DNA of 64,000 nt from Novosphingobium aureum (GTDB taxonomy: Bacteria; Pseudomonadota; Alphaproteobacteria; Sphingomonadales; Sphingomonadaceae), in NCBI RefSeq assembly GCF_015865035.1, contig NZ_JADZGI010000001.1, forward strand, positions 248,001-312,000, read 5' to 3'. The notes under the pieces were generated by a model. The model was given only the letters and a program-made list of their open reading frames with translations. It searched no databases and had not been told where the DNA came from. Each line of letters starts with the position of its first letter. Position 1 is the stretch's first letter. A program made the position numbers and the translations under genes. Shown piece by piece: positions 18,204-26,999 of the stretch.

Positions 18204-19679
18204 ATGCGTCCAGAACCCAAAGCCAGCCCCTACCGGCCCGATCCGCGCATTGCGCAGATCGCCGGGTGGATCGGCGATCCCGTCCCGCCCGCCCCGTTCC
18301 CGCGCCACGAACTGCGCTTTCGCAACGATCGTTGGGCAGCGGCGGTCGGTCTCGATGGCCTCGACGATGCGCAGTGGATCGCGCATTTCGGCCGCTTCGA
18401 ACCGCTTGAAGGCAATCTCGAGCGTCCGCTCGCGCTGCGCTATCACGGCCATCAGTTTCGCAACTACAATCCCGATATCGGCGACGGGCGCGGCTTCCTC
18501 TTCGCGCAGATGCGCGATGGCGGTCCGCCGGAGGGAGGGCGGCTGCTCGACCTGGGCACCAAGGGATCGGGCCAGACGCCGTGGAGCCGCGACGGCGACG
18601 GGCGCCTGACGCTCAAGGGCGCGGTGCGCGAAATCCTCGCCACCGAGATGCTCGAGGCGCTCGGCGTCGACACCTCCAAGACCTTCTCGGTGATCGAGAC
18701 CGGCGAGGAGCTGTGGCGCGGCGACGAGCCCTCGCCGACCCGTTCGGCGGTGCTGGTGCGCCTCAGCCACGGGCATATCCGCATCGGCAGCTTCCAGAGG
18801 CTCTATGCGCTCGGCGATCACGAGCACCTCGCCGCGCTGGTCGACTACGGCCTCGCGACTTATCCCGGCCCGCTGCCGCCCGCCGATGCGCCCGACCGCG
18901 AGAACCCGGCGGTGGTCCTGCTGCATCAGGTGGTCGAGCGGCTGGCCGACCTCGCCGCGGCATGGATGGTCGCGGGCTTCGTCCACGGCGTGCTTAACAC
19001 CGACAACATGAACATCTCGGGCGAGAGCTTCGACTATGGTCCCTGGCGCTGGGCCCCTGCCTGGGACCCCAAGTTCACTGCCGCCTATTTCGACCGCACC
19101 GGGCTCTACGCCTTCGGACGCCAGCCCGAGGCGCTCTTGTGGAACTGTGGCCAGCTCGCGGTCGCGCTGCGCCCGCTTGCCGAGACCGAGCCGCTGGTCG
19201 CCGCGCTCGACCGTTTCGGTGCGCTCTACCAGGCGGCGATGACCCGCCGCTTCTGCTGGCGCCTCGGCATCGTTCCGGGCGTCGCCGGAAGCGAGGGAGC
19301 CGCTGCTAATGGAGCCGATATTGGCGGGGCCGAGGCCGACGTGGCGCTCATCCAGGCTGCCGAGCAGGTGATGAACGGCAAGGGCCTCTCGCCCGACCAG
19401 TTCTTCTTCGCGCACCGCGCCGGACGGCCGGGGCCCGACGAGGATTTCAACGCCATGCTGCGCTCGCGCGAGGCGGCGTGCAGCGCCGATGCGCCGTTCT
19501 GGCAGCAGGCCGGGCCGCCGCACGTGCTGATCGAGGAAGTCGAGCGTATCTGGGCCCGGATCGACGAGGCCGACGACTGGAGCGCGCTTGAGGAAAAGGT
19601 CGCAGACTTGCGCGAACTGGGCGCACATCTGGGCGAGGCACCGAGACCTGCCGGACAGCCGTGGCAGGGCGTCGATTGA
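18204..19679 (+). CDS. selO: Protein adenylyltransferase SelO (pseudokinase fold)
   Basis: Transfers AMP from ATP to Ser, Thr or Tyr of proteins, with a role in redox stress. 491 residues. Family landmarks are RYHGHQFRNYNPDIGDGRGF, LLDLGTKGSGQTPWSRDGDG, the LKGAVREILATEM helix, and the active-site segment HGVLNTDNMNISGESFDYGP with Asp and Asn for metal and catalysis. The form here lacks the C-terminal CxxC-type selenocysteine end of eukaryotic SelO, as is common in bacteria. ATG at 18204 gives the best fit to family length, though no clear ribosome-binding site precedes it. Confidence 0.92.
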   Translation: MRPEPKASPYRPDPRIAQIAGWIGDPVPPAPFPRHELRFRNDRWAAAVGLDGLDDAQWIAHFGRFEPLEGNLERPLALRYHGHQFRNYNPDIGDGRGFLFAQMRDGGPPEGGRLLDLGTKGSGQTPWSRDGDGRLTLKGAVREILATEMLEALGVDTSKTFSVIETGEELWRGDEPSPTRSAVLVRLSHGHIRIGSFQRLYALGDHEHLAALVDYGLATYPGPLPPADAPDRENPAVVLLHQVVERLADLAAAWMVAGFVHGVLNTDNMNISGESFDYGPWRWAPAWDPKFTAAYFDRTGLYAFGRQPEALLWNCGQLAVALRPLAETEPLVAALDRFGALYQAAMTRRFCWRLGIVPGVAGSEGAAANGADIGGAEADVALIQAAEQVMNGKGLSPDQFFFAHRAGRPGPDEDFNAMLRSREAACSADAPFWQQAGPPHVLIEEVERIWARIDEADDWSALEEKVADLRELGAHLGEAPRPAGQPWQGVD

Positions 19680-19967
19680 ACCCTTGGCAAGGCGGATGAC
19701 CGCGGATAACGGGGCGTCTGCAAACGATTTACGCAGTTGCCCGCGGGCGGCTGTGCAAACCGTTGATTAACGATCGCACCTCCGGGATTTTCGCGAAAAA
19801 GCCGCGCGCGTTAGCAACCCGGTAGTAAAGGCTGTGCCATGACACGCCAATTGTCGCGGCTCCCGGGCAACCGGAACCACGGCGTTAGACGTATGAGGCA
19901 CGAGTCGATGACGGCGCAAACGACGCTCGAGCGCGAGGCAGGGATCGAGCGGGGAACGGACAGGAAC

Positions 19968-21377
19968 GTGAGCAAGGCCGAGATCATCTCGTTCGAACCG
20001 GCTACCGGTGCCGAAATGTGGCGCGGCAAGGTCTGCGACGTCGATGATGTCGTCGCGCGGGCTCGCCGTGCCTGGCCGGCCTGGGCCGCGCAGCCGCTGA
20101 CCAACCGCATGGAACTCATGCGCCGCTTCGCCAACGAGGTGCGCAAGGAAGCCGACAATTTCGCCGCCACCATCGCGCGCGAGGTCGGCAAGCCCCTGTG
20201 GGAAGCCCATGCCGAAGTTGAGGCGGTAATCAACAAGGTCGAGGTCTCGATCCGCTCCTACGCCGAGCGCACCAGCCAGCGAAAGCTCGATTCGGCGCTG
20301 CAGGGCAAGATGGCGGTGCGCCACAAGCCGCACGGCGTGCTCGTCGTGCTCGGCCCGTTCAACTATCCCGCGCACTTGCCCAACGCGCACATCATCCCCG
20401 CGCTGATCGCGGGCAACGCGGTCGTCTTCAAGCCGAGCGAGAAGGCGCCTGCATCGGGCGAGATCCTCGCGAAGTGCTTCAACCGCGCCGGGATTTCGGC
20501 TGCGGTCATGCAGTTCGCGCCCGGCGGTCCCGCCGAGGGTCAGGCGCTCGTCGCGCACGAGGGCATCGACGGGGTGCTGTTCACCGGGTCGGCCAATACC
20601 GGCATCTCGATCAACCGCCGCCTCGCCACGCGGCCCGACAAGATCGTCACGCTCGAGATGGGCGGCAACAACGCGATGGTCATGTGGGACACGCCCAAGG
20701 TCAGCGACGCGGCCGCGCTCGTCGTGCAGTCGGCCTTCTCGACGGCGGGCCAGCGCTGCACCGCCGCGCGCCGCCTGATCGTCAAGGATTCGCTCTACGA
20801 CACCATCGTGCCCGAGATTAAGGCGCTCGCCGACCGCCTGATCGTCGGTGCGCCCTTTGACGAGCCCGCTCCGTTCATGGGGCCGGTGATCGACAATGCG
20901 GCGGCAGACGGGCTTTCGGAGAGCTTCCTTTACCTGCTCAGCCACGGCGGCAAGCCGATCAAGCACTTGCTGCGTCCCGACGGCACGCTGCCCTTCCTCT
21001 CGCCCGCGATCATCGACACCACCGCGATGAAGGACCGCCCCGACGTCGAGCTGTTCGGCCCGATCCTCCAGGTGATCCGCGTATCCGACTTCGACGAGGC
21101 GATCGCCGAGGCCAACAACACCCGCTTCGGTCTCGCTGCCTCGCTGATCGGCGGCACGCCGCAGGAATACAACCGCTTCTGGGCGAACATGCGCGCAGGC
21201 ATCGTCAACTGGAACCGCCCGACCACAGGGCCCAGCCATGCAGCGCCGATGGGCGGCGTCGGCCTTTCGGGCAATCACCGCCCGACCGGCTACTATGCCG
21301 CCGACTACTGCGCCTATCCGGTCGCCTCGGGCGAGATGGAGCAGCCGCGCGCAGTGATCGGGGTCGGGCTCAAGTAG
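19968..21377 (+). CDS. astD: Succinylglutamate-semialdehyde dehydrogenase
   Basis: Fourth step of the arginine succinyltransferase pathway: oxidises N-succinylglutamate semialdehyde with NAD. 469 residues. ALDH marks are GPFNYPAHLPNAH, FTGSANTG, the general-base Glu in TLEMGGNN and the catalytic Cys in TAGQRCTAARR. The end is close to E. coli AstD (SGNHRPTGYYAADYCAYPV). The start is GTG at 19968 (SKAEIISFEPATG), the usual family start; an upstream ATG at 19908 would add 20 residues. No other ast gene is in the window. Confidence 0.9.
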   Translation: MSKAEIISFEPATGAEMWRGKVCDVDDVVARARRAWPAWAAQPLTNRMELMRRFANEVRKEADNFAATIAREVGKPLWEAHAEVEAVINKVEVSIRSYAERTSQRKLDSALQGKMAVRHKPHGVLVVLGPFNYPAHLPNAHIIPALIAGNAVVFKPSEKAPASGEILAKCFNRAGISAAVMQFAPGGPAEGQALVAHEGIDGVLFTGSANTGISINRRLATRPDKIVTLEMGGNNAMVMWDTPKVSDAAALVVQSAFSTAGQRCTAARRLIVKDSLYDTIVPEIKALADRLIVGAPFDEPAPFMGPVIDNAAADGLSESFLYLLSHGGKPIKHLLRPDGTLPFLSPAIIDTTAMKDRPDVELFGPILQVIRVSDFDEAIAEANNTRFGLAASLIGGTPQEYNRFWANMRAGIVNWNRPTTGPSHAAPMGGVGLSGNHRPTGYYAADYCAYPVASGEMEQPRAVIGVGLK

Positions 21378-21390
21378 TCCGACCGGCAAC

Positions 21391-21418
21391 CCTGTGGATT
21401 GTCGCCTGTGGATTGTCG
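21391..21418. repeat. Perfect 14-bp tandem duplication
   Basis: CCTGTGGATTGTCG occurs twice head to tail in the gap between astD and the HNH gene. It could be a simple replication duplication. No function is evident. Confidence 0.7.
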
Positions 21419-21518
21419 GGCGCGCGAATTCTTCGAGACTTGACGTCAAATCCTCCAAGTGCTGCAAAGACAACATGTGCTGCCATGAACATGTCATCAC
21501 GGCCTGCGACAGGAGGCC

Positions 21519-22127
21519 ATGCTCAGATCGGAGCTGATAGAGCGCGCGGCCCGGTTCCGCAGCGCGGAGGATGATCCCTCCCGAAGTCTTTCCGACTGTC
21601 CTGCCCTCGTTCTCAATGCGGATTACACGCCGCTATCCTATTATCCGCTAAGTCTCTGGCCTTGGCAGACCACGATCAAGGCGGTCTGCCTCGAACGTGT
21701 CGACATCGTCTCGTGCTACGACCGCGCGGTGCGCAGCCCCAGCTGGACGATGCAGATCCCCTCGGTCATCGCGCTGCGCGAATACGTGAAGCCCTCCGAG
21801 TTTCCCGCATTCACGCGCTTCAACCTGTTCCTGCGCGACAAGTTCACCTGTCAGTACTGCGGTTCGCCCAAGAACCTGACCTTCGACCATGTCGTGCCAC
21901 GTCGTCTCGGCGGGCGCACGTCCTGGGAGAACATCCTCACCGCCTGCGCACCGTGCAACTTGCGTAAGGGCGGGCGTACGCCGAAGCAGGCGAACATGCC
22001 GCCGATCGTCCAGCCGATCCGCCCGACCAACTGGCAGCTGCAGGAACGCGGCAAGGCCTTCCCGCCCAACTACCTCCACGAGACCTGGCGCGACTGGCTC
22101 TACTGGGACATCGAGCTCGAGCCCTGA
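21519..22127 (+). CDS. HNH endonuclease family protein (conserved chromosomal type)
   Basis: 202 residues. The C-terminal half is a zinc-finger HNH fold: CQYCGSPKNLTFDHVVPRRLGG, then NILTACAPCNLRKGGRTP, so two CxxC pairs bracket the D-H catalytic pair and the final N. The N-terminal half (LVLNADYTPLSYYPLSLWPW) is typical of this widely conserved housekeeping-like family in alphaproteobacteria, not of restriction enzymes. AGGAGG lies just before ATG 21519. The biological substrate is unknown. Confidence 0.9.
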   Translation: MLRSELIERAARFRSAEDDPSRSLSDCPALVLNADYTPLSYYPLSLWPWQTTIKAVCLERVDIVSCYDRAVRSPSWTMQIPSVIALREYVKPSEFPAFTRFNLFLRDKFTCQYCGSPKNLTFDHVVPRRLGGRTSWENILTACAPCNLRKGGRTPKQANMPPIVQPIRPTNWQLQERGKAFPPNYLHETWRDWLYWDIELEP

Positions 22128-22161
22128 GAGTCCGGTTGTAAATTCGCCAGATGCGAATTTT

Positions 22162-22244
22162 GCGGCACCGGCTCATGCCCCCACCGGGCCTCCCATTGCC
22201 AGTATCTTGTGGGAGGCCGGATGGGGGCGTGGGCCGGTGCCGCC
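22162..22244. repeat. Long imperfect inverted repeat
   Basis: Arms of about 32 bases (22162-22194 and 22210-22243), with a perfect outer GCGGCACCGGC/GCCGGTGCCGC part and an inner GCCTCCCA/TGGGAGGC part, surround a 15-base AT-richer loop. It sits between the convergent HNH and symporter genes and would fold on either strand. It may act as a bidirectional terminator or a mobile palindromic element. Confidence 0.65.
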
Positions 22245-22281
22245 TTTCAGAAATGCCGATCGGGCATTGCTCAGATCGACA

Positions 22282-23565
22282 CTAGTGCACCGTCTCGCGT
22301 TCGGGCTCGACCTCGGTCGCATCGCCGAAAGTGCCGGTGTCGACCGCGCCGGTCACCGCCACGTCCATCGTCACGTTGCCCACCGTACGCATGATGTCGG
22401 GCAGCATCTCGACCGCGACGAGGATGCCCAGCGGCCAGAGCGGCACGCCCATCGCCGCCGCGACCGGGGCGATGTTGAGGATGAAGGTGATCGTGCCGGG
22501 CACCGAGGCCGAGCCGAAGGTGGTGATGAAGGCGACGACCACGCCTGCCGCGAGCGCGCCTGCGGAAAGCTCCACGCCCGCGATGTGCGCGGCATAGATC
22601 GCGACCGCGACGTTCATCGCCGGGCTCGTCGCGCGAAACAGCGTGACCGCGATCGGCAGGACGAATTCGGCCGTTGCCGTGCGCACGCGCAGTTCGCGGC
22701 TGGCGGCGAGCATCGCGGGCAGGCTGGCGAGCGAGGACTGGGTGGAGATCGCGACGACCTGCGCCGGAAGCACGGCGCGCGCGAAGGCGCCGATTGGCTT
22801 GCGCGCGGCGATGGCGGCGAGGGGGTAGGCGAGGAGCAGGATCACCAGGCCGCAGCTCGCCACCAGCACGATGTACTGCGCAAGCGTGCCGATGGCATCG
22901 AGCCCGCTGCTCGCGGTGAGGCTGAGGCCAAGCGCGAAGACGCCGACGGGCGCGAGTTTCAGCACCCAGCCGATCACCACCATCATGGCCCCCGCGATGC
23001 CCTCGAAGACCAGGGCGAGCTGCTGGCGCGGCGCATCGGCGAGGCGGGTCGAGGCGACCGCGAAGACCGCGACGAAGATGATCACCGGCAGCATTGCCCC
23101 GTCCGCCGCTGCGCTGACCACGTTGGTCGGCAGGATCGCCTCGAAGAAGTCGCCGATACCGGGGACGGCCTGCGGGGTCGCCGAGGCGGGCGGCGGGGTC
23201 AGGCCGTTGGGCGGATTGAACAGCGCGATGAGCGTGGTCATCACGCCCGCGCCGATCAGCGAGGAGAGCGCGAGCGAGCCGACGATGAAGGCGATCGTGC
23301 GCCGCGCGATCTTTCCCGCGCTCGCGGCCGAGGCGGTCTCGACGATGCCGGTGAACAGCATGCCCGCGACCAGCGGCAGGATCGTCATCTGCAGGCCCTG
23401 CAGCCACAGCGCACCCACCGGTCCCGCCACCGCCACGACCGGCTCCAGCGCATCGGTGCCCGAGAGCGCGAGCCCCGCCAGCAGGCCCGCGACAAGGCCT
23501 CCCAGCGTCAAGAGTCCGGGGACCTTGATCTCGGGCATGCGGCCCGCCGCGCTCTGTGCTGTCAT
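22282..23565 (-). CDS. Dicarboxylate/amino acid:cation symporter (DAACS family)
   Basis: 427 residues, eight or more membrane segments and two re-entrant loops. Family marks are the Ser-rich hairpin motif STQSSLASLPAML near residue 270, and FRATSPAMNVAVAIYAAHI near 305-325, which holds the Asn-Met substrate and Na+ site normally written NMDG. A second hairpin is TTFGSASVPGTITFIL. These transporters import aspartate, glutamate or C4-dicarboxylates. Start at 23565 gives a short cytoplasmic lead. It is divergent from glmM. Confidence 0.9.
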   Translation of the reverse strand: MTAQSAAGRMPEIKVPGLLTLGGLVAGLLAGLALSGTDALEPVVAVAGPVGALWLQGLQMTILPLVAGMLFTGIVETASAASAGKIARRTIAFIVGSLALSSLIGAGVMTTLIALFNPPNGLTPPPASATPQAVPGIGDFFEAILPTNVVSAAADGAMLPVIIFVAVFAVASTRLADAPRQQLALVFEGIAGAMMVVIGWVLKLAPVGVFALGLSLTASSGLDAIGTLAQYIVLVASCGLVILLLAYPLAAIAARKPIGAFARAVLPAQVVAISTQSSLASLPAMLAASRELRVRTATAEFVLPIAVTLFRATSPAMNVAVAIYAAHIAGVELSAGALAAGVVVAFITTFGSASVPGTITFILNIAPVAAAMGVPLWPLGILVAVEMLPDIMRTVGNVTMDVAVTGAVDTGTFGDATEVEPERETVH

Positions 23566-23652
23566 GCTCTACCTTCTTGCTGGGGAGAAACATGACTTTA
23601 GCAAGCTTGCGCGACATGGCAATTTGCCATCACTCGCTGCTATGAGGGTGCG

Positions 23653-24993
23653 ATGAGCAAACAGTACTTTGGCACTGACGGCATTCGCGGGCGCACCAAC
23701 CAGGGGGCGATGACCGCCGCGATGGCGATGAAGGTCGGGCAGGCCGCGGGCATGCGCTTCCTGCGCGGCACGCACCGCCACCGCGTCGTGATCGGCAAGG
23801 ACACGCGCCTTTCGGGCTACATGCTCGAGAACGCGATGACCGCCGGTTTCACGAGCGTGGGCATGGACGTGGTGCTGCTCGGGCCGATGCCGACACCTGC
23901 GGTTGCGCTGCTGACCCGCGAGCTGCGCGCCGACGTCGGCGTGATGATCTCGGCCAGCCACAACCCTTACGAGGACAACGGTATCAAGCTGTTCGGTCCC
24001 GACGGCTTCAAGCTCTCGGACGAGGACGAGCTGGCTATCGAGCGCATGCTGGGCGAGGAAGTGACACTTGCCGCCAGCGATGAGATCGGCCGCGCGCGCC
24101 GCATCGACGATGCGCGCGGGCGCTACATCCACGCGGTCAAGACCACGCTGCCCGCGACCGTGCGGCTCGACGGGCTCAAGATCGCGGTCGATTGCGCCAA
24201 TGGTGCGGCCTACCAGGTCGCCCCCTCGGCCTTCTGGGAACTGGGCGCGGAGATCGTCGCGCTCGGCGTTAGCCCCGACGGGCGCAACATCAACGCGCGC
24301 TGCGGCTCGACCCATCCCGAGGCCTTGCAGGAGAGCGTCGTCGCCTCGGGCGCGGACATCGGCATCGCGCTCGACGGCGATGCCGACCGCCTGATCGTGG
24401 TCGACGAGAAGGGCAAGGTCGTCGACGGCGACCAGATCATGGCGCTGATCGGCAGCCAGCTGGCCGCGCGGGGCGAACTGCGTGGCGGCGGCGTGGTGGC
24501 GACGGTCATGTCGAACCTCGGGCTCGAGCGGTATCTGGGCGGTATCGGCCTTTCGCTCGAGCGTACCAAGGTGGGCGATCGCCACGTGCTCGAGCGCATG
24601 CGCTCGGGCGGCTTCAACGTCGGAGGCGAACAGTCGGGTCACATGATCCTGCTCGACCACGCGACGACTGGCGACGGCACGATTGCCGCGCTCCAAGTGC
24701 TGGCAGCGCTGGTCAAGTCGGGCAAGCCGGCAAGCGAGCTGCTGCACCTGTTCGATCCCGTTCCCCAGCTCCTGCGCAATGTGCGCTTCGCGGGCGGCAA
24801 GCCGCTCGAGGCCGAGAGCGTCAAGGCGGTGATCGCCGAGGCGGAAGCCTCGCTAGCCGGGCAGGGGCGACTGGTGATCCGGCCCTCGGGCACCGAGCCG
24901 GTGATCCGGGTCATGGCCGAAGGCGACGATGCGGCGAAGGTCGAGGCGGCGGTCGCCGCGATCTGCACCGCGGTAGAGGAGGCGGCTGCGTAA
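23653..24993 (+). CDS. glmM: Phosphoglucosamine mutase
   Basis: Converts glucosamine-6-phosphate to glucosamine-1-phosphate for peptidoglycan and LPS. 446 residues. The start YFGTDGIRGRTN is diagnostic. The phosphoserine loop is ISASHNPYEDNG. The Mg2+ loop is DGDADRL. The sugar-binding loop is GGEQSGH, and the phosphate-binding C-terminus is RPSGTEPVIRVMAEG. The stop overlaps the next ATG by one base (TAATG), so it forms an operon with the DUF1272 gene and thiD. Confidence 0.97.
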   Translation: MSKQYFGTDGIRGRTNQGAMTAAMAMKVGQAAGMRFLRGTHRHRVVIGKDTRLSGYMLENAMTAGFTSVGMDVVLLGPMPTPAVALLTRELRADVGVMISASHNPYEDNGIKLFGPDGFKLSDEDELAIERMLGEEVTLAASDEIGRARRIDDARGRYIHAVKTTLPATVRLDGLKIAVDCANGAAYQVAPSAFWELGAEIVALGVSPDGRNINARCGSTHPEALQESVVASGADIGIALDGDADRLIVVDEKGKVVDGDQIMALIGSQLAARGELRGGGVVATVMSNLGLERYLGGIGLSLERTKVGDRHVLERMRSGGFNVGGEQSGHMILLDHATTGDGTIAALQVLAALVKSGKPASELLHLFDPVPQLLRNVRFAGGKPLEAESVKAVIAEAEASLAGQGRLVIRPSGTEPVIRVMAEGDDAAKVEAAVAAICTAVEEAAA

Positions 24994-25223
24994 TGGCCCT
25001 TGAAATGCGACCCGACTGCGAGCGCTGCGGCCTCGATCTTCCTGCCGAGGCGCCCGGCGCCTTCATCTGCTCGTTCGAATGCACTTATTGCGCGCAGTGC
25101 GCCGAGGACCTCGACGACATGTGCCCCAATTGCGCAGGCGAGCTGACCGACCGTCCGACCCGCGCCAAGCGCCACCACGATTCGCACCCGCCCTCCAAGA
25201 TCAGGCGCTTCAAGGCAAAATGA
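24993..25223 (+). CDS. DUF1272 zinc-ribbon-like protein
   Basis: 76 residues with four Cys pairs or near pairs: CERCGLDLP, CSFECTYCAQC and CPNCAGELTDRPTRA. This Cys layout and the closing TDRPTRA are typical of DUF1272, a metal-binding family without known function. It overlaps glmM by one base and thiD by four (ATGA), so all three are translated from one message. Confidence 0.9.
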   Translation: MALEMRPDCERCGLDLPAEAPGAFICSFECTYCAQCAEDLDDMCPNCAGELTDRPTRAKRHHDSHPPSKIRRFKAK

Positions 25224-25987
25224 GCACTCCTGCACGCATTCTCTCCCCCGCACGCGTTCTCTCCATTGCAGGGTCCGACAGTTCGGGCGGGGCCGGGATT
25301 CAAGCCGACATCAAGACGATCACCATGCTCGGCGGCTTCGCGATGACCGCGGTCACTGCGATCACGGCGCAGAACACCTGCGGGGTGACCATGGTCGAGA
25401 CGCTCTCGGCGGACATGGTCGCGGCGCAGATCGAGGCCTGTGTGAACGACATCGGCGTCGATGCGGTCAAGATCGGCATGCTCGGCTCGGCGGCGATTGC
25501 CGAGCGCGTGGCCGACCTGCTCGAGGGGACCGGCGTGCCGGTTGTGTTCGATCCGGTCATGGTCGCGACTTCGGGTTCGGTGCTTGCCGATGCCGAGACG
25601 ATCGCCGCGTTCGAACGGCTGATGAAACTTGCCTGCCTGACGACGCCCAATGTCGGCGAACTCGCCGCGCTTGGCGGCGATGCGGCGATGAATGCGCGCG
25701 GCATCGCCTATATCGCCAAGGGCGGGGATGCGACGGGCGAGGTGGTCGAGGACCGGCTGGTCCTGCCCGGGCAGGAGGTGCAGGTCTGGACCGCGCCGCG
25801 CATCGAGACGCGCCATACCCATGGTACCGGCTGCACGATGTCGAGCGCCATCGCGGTCCTGCTGGGGCAGGGTGCCCCGCTGGTCGAGGCGATCGAGGAT
25901 GCGCGCGAGTTCGTCCGTGCGGCCCTGCTCGCTGCGCCCGGGTTCGGCGCGGGACACGGGCCCATGGGCCACCACGCGGTCCGCTGA
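25220..25987 (+). CDS. thiD: Hydroxymethylpyrimidine/phosphomethylpyrimidine kinase
   Basis: Makes HMP-pyrophosphate for thiamine synthesis. 255 residues, ribokinase fold. Marks are SIAGSDSSGGAGIQADIKT at the N-terminus, DPVMVATSG in the middle and the anion-hole/catalytic motif HTHGTGCTMSSAIA with the catalytic Cys-Asp-equivalent region near the end. The start at 25220 overlaps the DUF1272 stop as ATGA. It is the last gene of the glmM operon and converges on the LOG gene. Confidence 0.94.
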   Translation: MSTPARILSPARVLSIAGSDSSGGAGIQADIKTITMLGGFAMTAVTAITAQNTCGVTMVETLSADMVAAQIEACVNDIGVDAVKIGMLGSAAIAERVADLLEGTGVPVVFDPVMVATSGSVLADAETIAAFERLMKLACLTTPNVGELAALGGDAAMNARGIAYIAKGGDATGEVVEDRLVLPGQEVQVWTAPRIETRHTHGTGCTMSSAIAVLLGQGAPLVEAIEDAREFVRAALLAAPGFGAGHGPMGHHAVR

Positions 25988-26045
25988 TCGCGCGCGCCGC
26001 ACGTCCTCCAAGGTGCGGAGGGAGGAAGTGCGGCAGTCGCGCGGG

Positions 26046-26930
26046 TCAGCCGCAGTCGAGTTCGTAGAACTTCTGGATCGCGCTCCAGGCTTCCTCGGCG
26101 GTCTCACACCATGTGAAGAGGTCGAGGTCCTTCCTGGCGATCACGCCTTCGTCGGCCAGAGCCTCGAAATTGATTACCCGCTCCCAGAACTCGCGCCCGA
26201 ACAGCAGCACCGGGATCGGCTTCATCTTGCCGGTCTGGATCAGCGTGATCATCTCGAGCATCTCGTCGAGCGTGCCGAAGCCACCCGGGAACACCGCCAC
26301 GGCTCGCGCGCGCAGCAGGAAGTGCATCTTCCTCAGCGCGAAGTAGTGGAACTGGAACGAGAGGCGCGGGGTGACGTAAGGATTGGGCGCCTGTTCGTGC
26401 GGCAGGACGATGTTGAGGCCAAGCGATTCCGCGCCGACGTCCGCCGCGCCGCGATTGGCCGCTTCCATGATCGAGGGGCCACCGCCCGAGCAGACCACGA
26501 ACTGGCGCATGCCCTTCTCGACCAGCGCGCACTGGCTGGCGGTCTGCGCGAGCCTGCGCGCTTCTTCGTAGTACTTGGCCTTGGCGACGAGCCGCTCCGC
26601 GACCTTCTTCTCGTCCTCGGTCTTGGCGCGGGCGAGAACCTCGTCGCACTTCTCGGGCGAGGGGATGCGCGCCGAGCCATACATCACCAGCGTCGAGCCG
26701 ATGTTGGCCTCCTCGAGCAGCATCTCGGGCTTGAGCAGTTCGAGCTGGAAGCGCACCGGGCGCAGTTCGTCGCGCAGCAGGAATTCGGTGTCCTGGAAGG
26801 CGAGGCGGTAGGAGGGGTTCTGCGTCTGCAGCGTGCCTTCCTGGCTGTCCGCGAAGTCGGCTTCCTGTTCCGCCTTGTAGAAGCGGCGGTCGGTCAGTTT
26901 CTTTTCGTCATCGGTCATAGGCTTATCCAT
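26046..26930 (-). CDS. LOG family protein (TIGR00730-type nucleotide phosphoribohydrolase)
   Basis: 294 residues. The Rossmann-like lysine-decarboxylase-like fold is shown by VMYGSARIPSP, SGGGPSIMEAANRGA and the family signature PGGFGTLDEMLE. Members hydrolyse nucleoside 5'-monophosphates such as AMP or cytokinin ribotides. The long N-terminal extension (about 75 residues, charged) is typical of the larger proteobacterial version. Start at 26930 or, four codons later, 26918; neither has a clear ribosome-binding site. Confidence 0.9.
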   Translation of the reverse strand: MDKPMTDDEKKLTDRRFYKAEQEADFADSQEGTLQTQNPSYRLAFQDTEFLLRDELRPVRFQLELLKPEMLLEEANIGSTLVMYGSARIPSPEKCDEVLARAKTEDEKKVAERLVAKAKYYEEARRLAQTASQCALVEKGMRQFVVCSGGGPSIMEAANRGAADVGAESLGLNIVLPHEQAPNPYVTPRLSFQFHYFALRKMHFLLRARAVAVFPGGFGTLDEMLEMITLIQTGKMKPIPVLLFGREFWERVINFEALADEGVIARKDLDLFTWCETAEEAWSAIQKFYELDCG

Positions 26931-26999
26931 GGCCGCCCGGGCGCGGCACGTCGAGAGAATTGACGAGACGCCGCGAGAGGCCGCGGTTAGGGTGTGGCC

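Noticed and set aside
19680..19967. CtrA binding sites upstream of astD
   Set aside because: Single TTAAC half-sites occur but no TTAA-N7-TTAA pair.
19767..21500. Open frame of 577 codons opposite astD
   Set aside because: Antisense shadow of a full-length, motif-complete aldehyde dehydrogenase in GC-rich DNA.
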